Assembly (NCBI RefSeq): GCF_018613895.1
Contig: NZ_JAGGPH010000009.1
Span: 1-64,000 of the forward strand
Direction of reading: 5' to 3'
DNA: 64,000 nt
From: Curtobacterium sp. ISL-83
GTDB taxonomy: Bacteria > Actinomycetota > Actinomycetes > Actinomycetales > Microbacteriaceae
Of this stretch, positions 49,056-56,822 are shown one piece after another (the first letter of the stretch is position 1; every line of letters starts with the position of its first letter). The notes beneath the pieces are model-generated. The model was given only the letters and a program-made list of their open reading frames with translations, searched no databases and had not been told where the DNA came from. A program made the translations under genes and the position numbers.

Positions 49056-50189
49056 ATGTCATTCCGCGCCGCGGCTCCCGCGACGACCACCGTCCGGATC
49101 CTCGACCCCGAGGGCCGGTTCGTGGAGACCGACGAGAACGCCGAGTTCGCCGCCGCTGCGCGAGCGATCCCGGACGAGACCCTGCTGGCGATGCACCGCC
49201 GCATGGTGCTCACCCGTCGGTTCGACCACGCCGGCCACAACCTCCAGCGCACCGGTCAGCTCGGCCTCTGGGTCCCGAGCCACGGGCAAGAGGCAGCACA
49301 GGTCGGATCGGTGTTCGCGCTCCGGGCCCAGGACCACGTGTTCCCCTCGTACCGCGAGCACGCCGTGACCACCCACCGCGGGGTCGAGCCGATGGAGATC
49401 ATCGCGATGTACCGCGGGCAGACCCACGGTGGCTGGGACCCGGACGAGCGCGGCAACACCCACATCTCGACCCTCGTGATCGGCTCGCAGACGCTGCACG
49501 CCACCGGGTACGCGCTCGGCCAGAAGCTCGACGGCGACGTCGGCACGGGCGACCCGGACCGCGATGCCTGCTCGATCGTCTACTTCGGCGACGGTGCCAC
49601 GAGCCAGGGCGACGTGAACGAGGCCTACGTGTTCGCGGCGTCGACCCAGGCGCCCGTCGTCTTCTTCCTGCAGAACAACCACTGGGCGATCTCGGTCCCG
49701 GTGTCGGTGCAGTCGCCGACCCCGCTCGTGGACCGGCCGCGGGGCTTCGGCATCCCGAGCGTGCTGATCGACGGCAACGACATCCTGGCCTCGTACACGG
49801 CGTCGGTCGTCGCGACCGACCACGCGCGGAGCGGCAAGGGGCCGGCCTTCATCGAGGCCGACACGTACCGGATCGGCGCGCACACGAGCTCCGACGACCC
49901 GAGCCGCTACCGCGGGGACGACGAACTCTCGTCGTGGGTCGACCGCGACCCGATCGCCCGGTCCGCGGCCTACCTGCGGTCGAAGGGCGTCACCGACGAG
50001 CAGCTCGCCGAGTTCGACCGTGAAGGCGAGGACATCGCCGCCGACGTCCGACGGCGCACCGTGGCGATGACGCCGCCGTCCATCGACCTGATGTTCGACA
50101 ACGTGTACCGCGAGCCGCATCCGCTGGTCGCCGAGCAGAAGGCCTGGCTCGAGCAGTACGAGGCCGGATACGAAGGGGGCTCCCACTGA
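49056..50189 (+). CDS. 2-oxoacid dehydrogenase E1 alpha subunit
   Basis: Thiamine-diphosphate subunit of a pyruvate or branched-chain 2-oxoacid dehydrogenase, 377 residues. The TPP motif runs from FGDGATSQGDVNEA to NNHWAISVP; LTRRFDHAGHNLQRTGQLG and TYRIGAHTSSDDPSRYR are typical of the branched-chain type. It opens a three-gene operon E1alpha / E1beta / E2. No E3 (lipoamide dehydrogenase) gene follows. Its stop overlaps the E1beta start (TGATG). Confidence 0.93.
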   Translation: MSFRAAAPATTTVRILDPEGRFVETDENAEFAAAARAIPDETLLAMHRRMVLTRRFDHAGHNLQRTGQLGLWVPSHGQEAAQVGSVFALRAQDHVFPSYREHAVTTHRGVEPMEIIAMYRGQTHGGWDPDERGNTHISTLVIGSQTLHATGYALGQKLDGDVGTGDPDRDACSIVYFGDGATSQGDVNEAYVFAASTQAPVVFFLQNNHWAISVPVSVQSPTPLVDRPRGFGIPSVLIDGNDILASYTASVVATDHARSGKGPAFIEADTYRIGAHTSSDDPSRYRGDDELSSWVDRDPIARSAAYLRSKGVTDEQLAEFDREGEDIAADVRRRTVAMTPPSIDLMFDNVYREPHPLVAEQKAWLEQYEAGYEGGSH

Positions 50190-51238
50190 TGAGCACCACC
50201 GAGCAGCTCTTCGACTACACGCTTCGCTCCCACCCCGGTGCCGGCGAGGTCCCGAGCGACCCCACCCCCACGCTGACGATGGCCAAGGCGCTCAACGCCG
50301 GACTCGCCGCGGCGATGCAGGCGGACGACAAGGTCCTGCTCATGGGCGAGGACATCGGGCAGCTCGGCGGCGTCTTCCGCATCACCGAGGGCCTGCAGGA
50401 CCGCTTCGGTCCCGAGCGCGTCCGGGACACCCCACTCGCGGAGGCCGGCATCATCGGCACCGCGATCGGCCTGGCCCTCCGTGGCTACCGTCCCGTGGTC
50501 GAGATCCAGTTCGACGGCTTCGTCTGGCCCGGCTTCGACCAGATCACGTCGCAGCTCGCGAAGATGGCGAACCGTCTGCCGGCGCACATGTCGTTGCCCG
50601 TCGTGATCCGGATCCCGTACGGCGGCCACATCGGCGCCGTGGAGCACCACCAGGAGTCCCCGGAGACCTACTTCGCGCACACGCCGGGCCTCCGCGTCGT
50701 GAGCCCGAGCACCCCGAACGACGCCTACTGGATGATCCAGGAGGCCATCGCGTCCAAGGACCCGGTCGTCTTCCTCGAGCCGAAGTCCCGCTACTGGCCG
50801 AAGGGCCAGGTCGACCTGGTCGACGGCCACGTGCCGATGCACACCACGCGGGTCGCCCGCACCGGCTCCGAGGTCACCCTCGTCGGCCACGGCGCGATGG
50901 TGGCGACGCTCATGCAGGCCGCCGACCTCGCCGAGACCGAGGGCACCAGCTGCGAGGTCGTCGACCTCCGCTCGATCTCCCCGATCGACTGGGAGCCGCT
51001 GCTCGCCTCGGTGCGGAAGACGGGTCGCCTGGTCATCGCACAGGAGGCATCCGGTTTCGTGAGTGTCGGGAGCGAGATCGCCGCGACCGTGGCGGAGCGC
51101 CTGTTCTACACGCTGCAGGCACCCCCGCTCCGGGTCTCCGGGTTCGACATCCCGTTCCCGGTCGCGAAGCTCGAACACCTGCACCTACCGGACGCCGACC
51201 GCGTCCTCGAGGCCGTCGACCGCGCCCTCGCCTACTGA
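50189..51238 (+). CDS. 2-oxoacid dehydrogenase E1 beta subunit
   Basis: Transketolase-like partner of E1alpha, 349 residues, forming an alpha2/beta2 E1. Motifs are [52 protein letters not shown] and [11 protein letters not shown]. The His-His in the EHHQESPE segment is the branched-chain E1beta signature region. It is coupled to E1alpha by a 1-bp overlap and followed after 31 bp by E2. Confidence 0.94.
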   Translation: MSTTEQLFDYTLRSHPGAGEVPSDPTPTLTMAKALNAGLAAAMQADDKVLLMGEDIGQLGGVFRITEGLQDRFGPERVRDTPLAEAGIIGTAIGLALRGYRPVVEIQFDGFVWPGFDQITSQLAKMANRLPAHMSLPVVIRIPYGGHIGAVEHHQESPETYFAHTPGLRVVSPSTPNDAYWMIQEAIASKDPVVFLEPKSRYWPKGQVDLVDGHVPMHTTRVARTGSEVTLVGHGAMVATLMQAADLAETEGTSCEVVDLRSISPIDWEPLLASVRKTGRLVIAQEASGFVSVGSEIAATVAERLFYTLQAPPLRVSGFDIPFPVAKLEHLHLPDADRVLEAVDRALAY

Positions 51239-51269
51239 CCCACCCGTCCAGATCGTCGAAGGAGCCTCC

Positions 51270-52907
51270 GTGGCCGCCGCCGAATTCCCCCTGCCCGACG
51301 TGGGCGAAGGCCTGACCGAGGCCGAGATCGTGCAGTGGCGCGTCGCGATCGGGGACGAGATCGCCGTCGACCAGGTCCTCGTCGAGATCGAGACCGCGAA
51401 GTCCCTCGTCGAGCTGCCGTCGCCGTTCTCCGGCACCGTGACCGGGCTGCTCGTGTCCGAGGGCGACACGGTCGAGGTGGGCCGCCCGATCATCCGGGTC
51501 GAGTCCGACGCGTCCGTCGCCTCGGGCGCCGCCCTGCCCGAGCCGGTCGCGGGAGGCGCGTCACCGGTCGCGGACGCCGCCCCCGTGTCGCCGGACGTCG
51601 CGACCACCGTCCCGGCCCCCGCTGCTCCTGCTGCCGCACAGGCACCGGTGCAGGCGGCACCCGTCCAGGTGGCCGCGCCGGCCGCTCCGGCGCCGGTCGT
51701 TGCCCCGACCCCGGCAGCCTCGCCCGCTCCGGTCGCTCGGGCTGCTGCTGCTCCTGCGCCAGCCCCGGCGTCGGCTGCCCCGACCCCGGTCGCCGACGGT
51801 GCGTCCGTGCAGGGCACCGACGAGACCTCTGGTGCCGTCCTCGTCGGGTACGGCTCGGCGACCTCGTCGCCGTCCCGTCGCAAGCCGGGTGCCCGCCGGG
51901 CCGCCGCGCTCGCGGCCGAGGCGAGCCGTGCCTCCAGTGCGGACACCGCCGCCCTGGCGGAGGCCTCCTCGGACCCGGGCGAGGACTCGACCGCCGACGC
52001 GGTCGCCGCGCAGGGTTCCAACATCGCGCGCAAGCACACCGCTGCCGTCACCGTGCTCGCGAAGCCGCCGATCCGGAAGCTCGCGAAGGACCTCGGGGTC
52101 GAACTCGTCGACATCGTGGCGACCGGCCTCACCGGCGAGGTCACGCGCGACGACGTCATCCGGCACGCGAAGCAGGCGAGCGTCTTCCAGAACATCGAGA
52201 CGCCCGAGTGGGGCGACGTCCGCCGCGAGACGATCCCGGTCAAGGGCGTCCGCAAGGCGATCGCGACGGCGATGACCACCTCGGCGTTCACCGCACCGCA
52301 CGTGTCGCTGTTCGTGGACGTCGACGCGACCCGCTCGATGGAGTTCGTGAAGCGGCTGAAGACCTCGCCGACGTTCGCCGGGGTCAAGGTCTCCCCGCTG
52401 CTCATCTTCGCGAAGGCCGTCATCTGGGCGGTCCGCCGCAACCGCTCGGTCAACTCGACGTGGACCGACCGCGAGATCATCGTGCACCACTTCGTGAACC
52501 TCGGCATCGCCGCTGCGACGCCCCGCGGGCTCATCGTGCCGAACATCAAAGACGCGCAGGACATGTCGCTGCTCGAGCTCGCGCAGGCACTCGAGGAGCT
52601 CACGCTGACGGCCCGTGACGGCAAGACGACCCCGCAGCAGATGGCGGACGGCACCGTGACGATCACGAACATCGGCGTGTTCGGGATGGACACCGGGACA
52701 CCGATCCTCAACCCGGGCGAGGTCGCCATCGTCGCGATGGGCACGATCAAGCCGAAGCCGTGGGTCGTCGACGGCGAGGTCCGCTCGCGCATGGTGACCA
52801 CGATCGGTGCGTCGTTCGACCACCGTGTGGTGGACGGCGACGTGGCGTCGCGGTTCGTGCACGATGTGGCCTCGGTGATCGAGGAGCCGGCGCTCCTGCT
52901 CGACTGA
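51270..52907 (+). CDS. Dihydrolipoamide acyltransferase E2
   Basis: Core of the complex, 545 residues. One lipoyl domain at 1-80 with the lipoylated Lys-44 ([10 protein letters not shown]); a very long Ala/Pro/Val linker from about 95 to 260; a peripheral-subunit-binding domain near 265-305 ([14 protein letters not shown]); and the CoA acyltransferase domain with His-518 and Asp-522 in [11 protein letters not shown] at 51270 has AAGGAG 5 nt upstream. The linker is roughly twice that of most E2 proteins. E3 must be supplied from elsewhere. Confidence 0.93.
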   Translation: MAAAEFPLPDVGEGLTEAEIVQWRVAIGDEIAVDQVLVEIETAKSLVELPSPFSGTVTGLLVSEGDTVEVGRPIIRVESDASVASGAALPEPVAGGASPVADAAPVSPDVATTVPAPAAPAAAQAPVQAAPVQVAAPAAPAPVVAPTPAASPAPVARAAAAPAPAPASAAPTPVADGASVQGTDETSGAVLVGYGSATSSPSRRKPGARRAAALAAEASRASSADTAALAEASSDPGEDSTADAVAAQGSNIARKHTAAVTVLAKPPIRKLAKDLGVELVDIVATGLTGEVTRDDVIRHAKQASVFQNIETPEWGDVRRETIPVKGVRKAIATAMTTSAFTAPHVSLFVDVDATRSMEFVKRLKTSPTFAGVKVSPLLIFAKAVIWAVRRNRSVNSTWTDREIIVHHFVNLGIAAATPRGLIVPNIKDAQDMSLLELAQALEELTLTARDGKTTPQQMADGTVTITNIGVFGMDTGTPILNPGEVAIVAMGTIKPKPWVVDGEVRSRMVTTIGASFDHRVVDGDVASRFVHDVASVIEEPALLLD

Positions 52908-53095
52908 AGCCCGGACGGTTGCGGGGCCGCCGCTCGGCCGCTTCCCGGGCCGCTGCGGCGTCGGTCTTGTGGCGCTCGTGTGCCGTCGCAGGCGGAGGCT
53001 GCCCCGCGTGCGGGATTCCGCACGAAGTGGACACCGTCGCGCGGAAGTCGGGACGCGTTCACCCGGATGTCGGCGGTGCGGGTCAGGATCAGGCC

Positions 53096-53671
53096 ATGGT
53101 CCACCAGTTGCTGATGCCCGCGCAGGGGATCCGGACGGATCGCCTCCGGCTCGAACCGCTCACCCCGGCGGACATCGACGCCGTGCACGCCGTGTTCTCG
53201 GACGCGCGCACCTGGGGGCACCTGCCGAGCGGACGCCACGTGTCCCGGGCCTCCACGGTCGACCTGGTGCAGCGGAAGATCGGCGGGCGTGCTCGGCACG
53301 GCCTCGGGTCGTGGGCCATCCGATCCCTGGCCGACGGGGTGTTCCTCGGGGTCGGCGGTGTCGACATGACCGCGGGCGGGGTGTGGAACCTCGGCTACCG
53401 CTTGGCGCCGGCAGCGTGGGGCAACGGCTACGCGACGGAGACCGCGCTGGCTGCCGTGCACGCGGCGCGCGACGTCGCACCCGAGGTCCCGGTCACCGGG
53501 CGGGTGCTGACGAACAACCCGGCTTCTTCGGCGGTGCTCCGGCGGGTCGGCCTGACGCTCGCGTGGCAGGGGTCGACCGGGTCTCCGCTGCCGGACGGGG
53601 TGGAGCGGCAGGTGTGGGTCGACCGGCAGGTGGCGCCGGCGCAGTTGGACTGGTTGGTCGCGAACGCCTGA
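53096..53671 (+). CDS. GNAT-family N-acetyltransferase (RimJ/RimL type)
   Basis: A 191-residue acyl-CoA transferase. It starts with the RimJ-like TDRLRLEPLTPADIDAV and has the acetyl-CoA-binding AWGNGYATETALAAV; the later TNNPASSAVLRRVGL closes the fold. CAGGAT ends 6 nt before the ATG at 53096 (leaderless type). Substrate unknown; it could be an amino-terminal acetyltransferase or act on a small molecule. Confidence 0.85.
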   Translation: MVHQLLMPAQGIRTDRLRLEPLTPADIDAVHAVFSDARTWGHLPSGRHVSRASTVDLVQRKIGGRARHGLGSWAIRSLADGVFLGVGGVDMTAGGVWNLGYRLAPAAWGNGYATETALAAVHAARDVAPEVPVTGRVLTNNPASSAVLRRVGLTLAWQGSTGSPLPDGVERQVWVDRQVAPAQLDWLVANA

Positions 53672-53731
53672 GGTTCGCGGCCGCGGTCGCTCCGCGGCGA
53701 GACCACCGGCGCCTCGGCTGGCGGATTGTCG

Positions 53732-53792
53732 AGCGCATGCTCCGACAACGCAGCTGTCGTTCGACAGCCGTTCTGTCGCTTGATGCACGCGC
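53732..53792. repeat. Two-stem hairpin repeat, copy B
   Basis: Shares GCATGCTCCGACAA and GTCGTTCGAC with copy A; the inner stem pairs at 13 of 18 positions. It lies 60 bp after the GNAT stop, immediately before copy C. Confidence 0.65.
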
Positions 53793-53798
53793 ACCGAA

Positions 53799-53864
53799 TG
53801 CGCGCGCATGGAGCGACGAAGCGGTTGTCGTTCGACAACTGTTTTGTCGCTTGATGCGCGCGCA
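53799..53864. repeat. Two-stem hairpin repeat, copy C
   Basis: 66 bp: outer arms TGCGCGCGCAT/ATGCGCGCGCA (11 bp, perfect), 3-nt internal loops, inner 18-bp arms in which the three mismatches are all G-T, that is G-U pairs in RNA. Same layout as copy A with different sequence in the stems. Confidence 0.75.
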
Positions 53865-53910
53865 ACGATGACAGTCGCACCGCCCCGAGCCTGCCGCCCG
53901 CCCGACCGGT

Positions 53911-54081
53911 TCAGCGGCGCCCGTCGTCCGTCCGAGCGAGGAGCAGCACGAGCAGCGCCGTGACGGTGCAGAGCCCCAGCAGCAGCCCTGCGAGCGGGGC
54001 GACGGCGGCCGGACCGACGACCAGGACGACGAGGGCAACCACGGCCACCGCGGCGACCAACAGCAGGCGGAACCGCGTCAC
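53911..54081 (-). CDS. Small membrane protein, 56 residues
   Basis: VTRFRLLLVAAVAVV opens two close hydrophobic segments, ending in RTDDGRR. GTG at 54081 overlaps the hydrolase stop by 4 bp (GTGA), so it is co-translated as the last gene of the cluster. Function unknown. Confidence 0.6.
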   Translation of the reverse strand: MTRFRLLLVAAVAVVALVVLVVGPAAVAPLAGLLLGLCTVTALLVLLLARTDDGRR

Positions 54082-55421
54082 GGGATCGCCCCGAACAAGA
54101 AGTCCGCCTCGCGGGGCAGGTCCCGGTGGAGCGACCACTGCACCGTGTTCCAGTCGTGGCCACTCCCGGGGGCGAGCGCGGACGTCGCCCGGATCCCGGC
54201 CTCCGTCGCCGCGCGGGTGATCCGCATCGCGTGGTCGGCGAAGTCGCTGTCGTTCGCCCCCGCCGTCATCCAGAGCGCGTGGTGCGTGTAGGGGCCGTGC
54301 GCGTGCATGAGCGCGATCGGTGCCGCGGCCCGCCACGCCGCGAGGGACCCGCCGAAGGCCTCGTCGGCGCTGTTCTCCGGGCCACGGTCGACCGGCTGCA
54401 GCTCGCTCGCGATCGCGAGTGCCGCCGAGAAGCCGTCGGGGTGCCCGGTGAGGAACTGCACGGAGCAGGTCGCGCCCTCGGAGAACCCGACGAGACCCCA
54501 GGCCCGACGGTCCGGGGCGACGCGGAGGTGCGTGGTGATCCAGTCCGGCACGTCCTGGGTGATGTACGTCGCGGCGTTGCCGAGCCGGGAGTCGACGCAC
54601 ATCGTGTTGTGCCCGGGGACGGCGAGCTGGTCCGCGGACACCACGATCGGTGCGAGCCCGTGGTGTGCCGCTGCGTACCGGTCGAGCGTGTCGCCGAGGC
54701 GTCCGACGGAGAACATGTCGCTCGGGCCGCCCGGCTGCCCGGACAGCGAGACGATGACGGGCAGGGCCGGCGGGTCCGCCGTGCGTGCGGCGGGCGGCAG
54801 GTAGACGACCGCCGGGCGGGCGGGGAACCCGGAAGCCCGGCCGGGGATCCGCACCGAGCCGATGACGCCGGTCGTCGGCATGTCCGCCGGGGGCGTCCAC
54901 GTGGCGGCGCTCGGGACGTGGTGCCCCGCGACCGGTCCTTGGTCGCCGAGGTGCAGCGCGGGGTACGGGTCCGTCCGCACCAGGGTGTTCAGCGTCGGGT
55001 AGGCGGCGTAGTCCACGTTGATGCCGAGCGCCGGGACGACGAGCGCCAGCGGCACGAGCGCGACGCTCGTCCACCGTCGGGCACGTCCGCCGTGCACCAG
55101 CCCGACACCCGCGAGCGCGAGGGCCGCGAACGCGAACGCGACCCACATCCGCGTGACGGCGGTGAGCACCGTGTCGAAGGTGTTCGTGACGTCGCCGACG
55201 ATCCAGCACACCGCCAGCCCGACCAGCGCGCCGACGAGCGCGACGGCAGCACGCACGGCGGTGAGGCGCCACAGGTCGTGCGTCCGACCGCCCCGCCGGA
55301 GCAGGCGCAGACTCGGGAGCAGCACGAGCAGCGCGACGACCACGAACAGCACGTCGGCGGGGACGAGCTTCGTCGGGACCTCGAGCCGGGTCCCCATCAG
55401 CCAGTGCAGCGGATCACGCAC
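54078..55421 (-). CDS. Membrane-anchored alpha/beta hydrolase (esterase), paralogue 1
   Basis: A 447-residue protein: four hydrophobic segments in the first 130 residues, then an extracellular alpha/beta hydrolase domain. The nucleophile elbow is GFSEG; an acid residue in AGANDSD and His in GSGHDWN complete the likely triad. Two cysteines (NTMCVDS and GATCSVQF) are shared with the paralogue. GTG at 55421 is chosen because it aligns with the start of the paralogue; a GTG at 55490 would add repetitive Gly/Pro/Arg. The pattern resembles predicted esterases of the PHB-depolymerase/mycolyltransferase class. It lies 117 bp downstream of its paralogue. Confidence 0.8.
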   Translation of the reverse strand: MRDPLHWLMGTRLEVPTKLVPADVLFVVVALLVLLPSLRLLRRGGRTHDLWRLTAVRAAVALVGALVGLAVCWIVGDVTNTFDTVLTAVTRMWVAFAFAALALAGVGLVHGGRARRWTSVALVPLALVVPALGINVDYAAYPTLNTLVRTDPYPALHLGDQGPVAGHHVPSAATWTPPADMPTTGVIGSVRIPGRASGFPARPAVVYLPPAARTADPPALPVIVSLSGQPGGPSDMFSVGRLGDTLDRYAAAHHGLAPIVVSADQLAVPGHNTMCVDSRLGNAATYITQDVPDWITTHLRVAPDRRAWGLVGFSEGATCSVQFLTGHPDGFSAALAIASELQPVDRGPENSADEAFGGSLAAWRAAAPIALMHAHGPYTHHALWMTAGANDSDFADHAMRITRAATEAGIRATSALAPGSGHDWNTVQWSLHRDLPREADFLFGAIP

Positions 55422-55538
55422 GGCCGGCCCGCCCCGCTCCGAAGCCGGTGGGCCGAGCACCGGTGAACCGCGCACCGGCGGCCCGCGCACCGGTGATCAG
55501 CACGGTGCCCACCCCGGCACCGGCACCCCCCGCGCCGC

Positions 55539-56822
55539 TCACCGCTGTGCCGCGGACAGGGCGTCCAACTCGGCGGGGAAGACGGTCCGGAGGGACCACT
55601 GCACGGTGTTCCAGTCGTGCCCGCTGTGGGGCGCCGATGCCACGGTCGTCCGGATGCCGGCGAGCTCGGCGGCGTGCGCCAGCCGCTCGGCGTTGCGGCT
55701 GAACTCTCGATCAGCCGATCCGGCGGTCATCCAGAGCCGGTGCCCCGGGAACGGGCCGTCCGCGCGCATCAGGGAGATCGGGGCCGCGGCCTTCCAGGCG
55801 GCGACGGACCCGCCGAACGCCTGGTCCGCGCTGTGCTGGGGACTCTGGTCGATCGGCTGCAGTTCGCTCGAGATGGCCAGGGCGGCGGAGAAGTCCTGCG
55901 GGTGACCGGTGAGGAACTGCATTGCGCAGGTCGCCCCCTGCGAGAACCCGACGAGTCCCCATGCGCGCCGGTCCGTGGTGGCCGGCAGGTGCGTGCGGAT
56001 CCACGCGGGGACGTCCTGGGTGACGTAGGTGTCGGCGTTGCCCAGCTTCGAGTCGACGCACATCGTGTTCCGGCCCGGGGCGGAGAGCTGGTCGACGGAC
56101 ACCACGATCGGGGCACGGCCGTGGTGCGCGGCCGCGTAGGCGTCCAGCGGCTTCGCCATCTGCCCGGCCGTGAACATGTCGCCGGGTGCGCCCGGCTGCC
56201 CGGCGAACGCCAGGACCACGGGGAGCGCAGGCGGATCGGCGACGAGTGCGGCCGGGGGCAGGTACACGACCGCCGGACGCGCGTGGAAGTGGGACACCGT
56301 GCCGGGGATCACGACCTTGTTCACCCGGCCGGTCGCGGGCATCGTCTCGAGCGGGGCCGCGTGGGCGTCGAACCGCGCGTAGGGGTCGGTCTGCACCACG
56401 GTGCCGAGGGTGGGGTACTGCGCGAACTCGACGTTGATCCCGAGCGCGGGGACGAGCAGCGCCAGCGGGAGCAGCACGATCGCCGCGGTGCGACGCCAGC
56501 GCCCGCCCTGCACGATCCCGGTGACGGCGAGCGCGAGTCCGGCTCCGGCCAGGGCGATCCACATGTGGTTCACGGGGCTCAGCGCGACCCCGAAGACGTC
56601 GGTGGCGTCGATGACCCAGCAGACCACGAGCAGCACCAGGGCGGTGACCGCCGCGATGCCGGCGCGGAGCCCGACCTTCCGCCAGGCCGCCGGGGACCGC
56701 CAGCCGCTGCGGAGTGCGGGAAGCAGGACGCCGACGCAGAGCAACGCGAAGACGACGTCGGCCGCGATGAGCTTCCGCGGGTCCTGCAACTGCGTCGCGA
56801 GCAGCCACTCGGTGGGGCTCAC
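55539..56822 (-). CDS. Membrane-anchored alpha/beta hydrolase (esterase), paralogue 2
   Basis: A 427-residue protein built like the neighbouring 54078-55421 gene: four N-terminal membrane segments, then an outer catalytic domain with GFSQG, AGSADRE and HSGHDWNTVQW. Long identical blocks with the neighbour (RPAVVYLPPAA, AWGLVGFS, FLTGHP, SGHDWNTVQWSL) show tandem duplication. GTG at 56822 overlaps the DUF2156 stop by 4 bp (GTGA), tying its production to the predicted lipid-aminoacylating enzyme. Confidence 0.85.
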   Translation of the reverse strand: MSPTEWLLATQLQDPRKLIAADVVFALLCVGVLLPALRSGWRSPAAWRKVGLRAGIAAVTALVLLVVCWVIDATDVFGVALSPVNHMWIALAGAGLALAVTGIVQGGRWRRTAAIVLLPLALLVPALGINVEFAQYPTLGTVVQTDPYARFDAHAAPLETMPATGRVNKVVIPGTVSHFHARPAVVYLPPAALVADPPALPVVLAFAGQPGAPGDMFTAGQMAKPLDAYAAAHHGRAPIVVSVDQLSAPGRNTMCVDSKLGNADTYVTQDVPAWIRTHLPATTDRRAWGLVGFSQGATCAMQFLTGHPQDFSAALAISSELQPIDQSPQHSADQAFGGSVAAWKAAAPISLMRADGPFPGHRLWMTAGSADREFSRNAERLAHAAELAGIRTTVASAPHSGHDWNTVQWSLRTVFPAELDALSAAQR

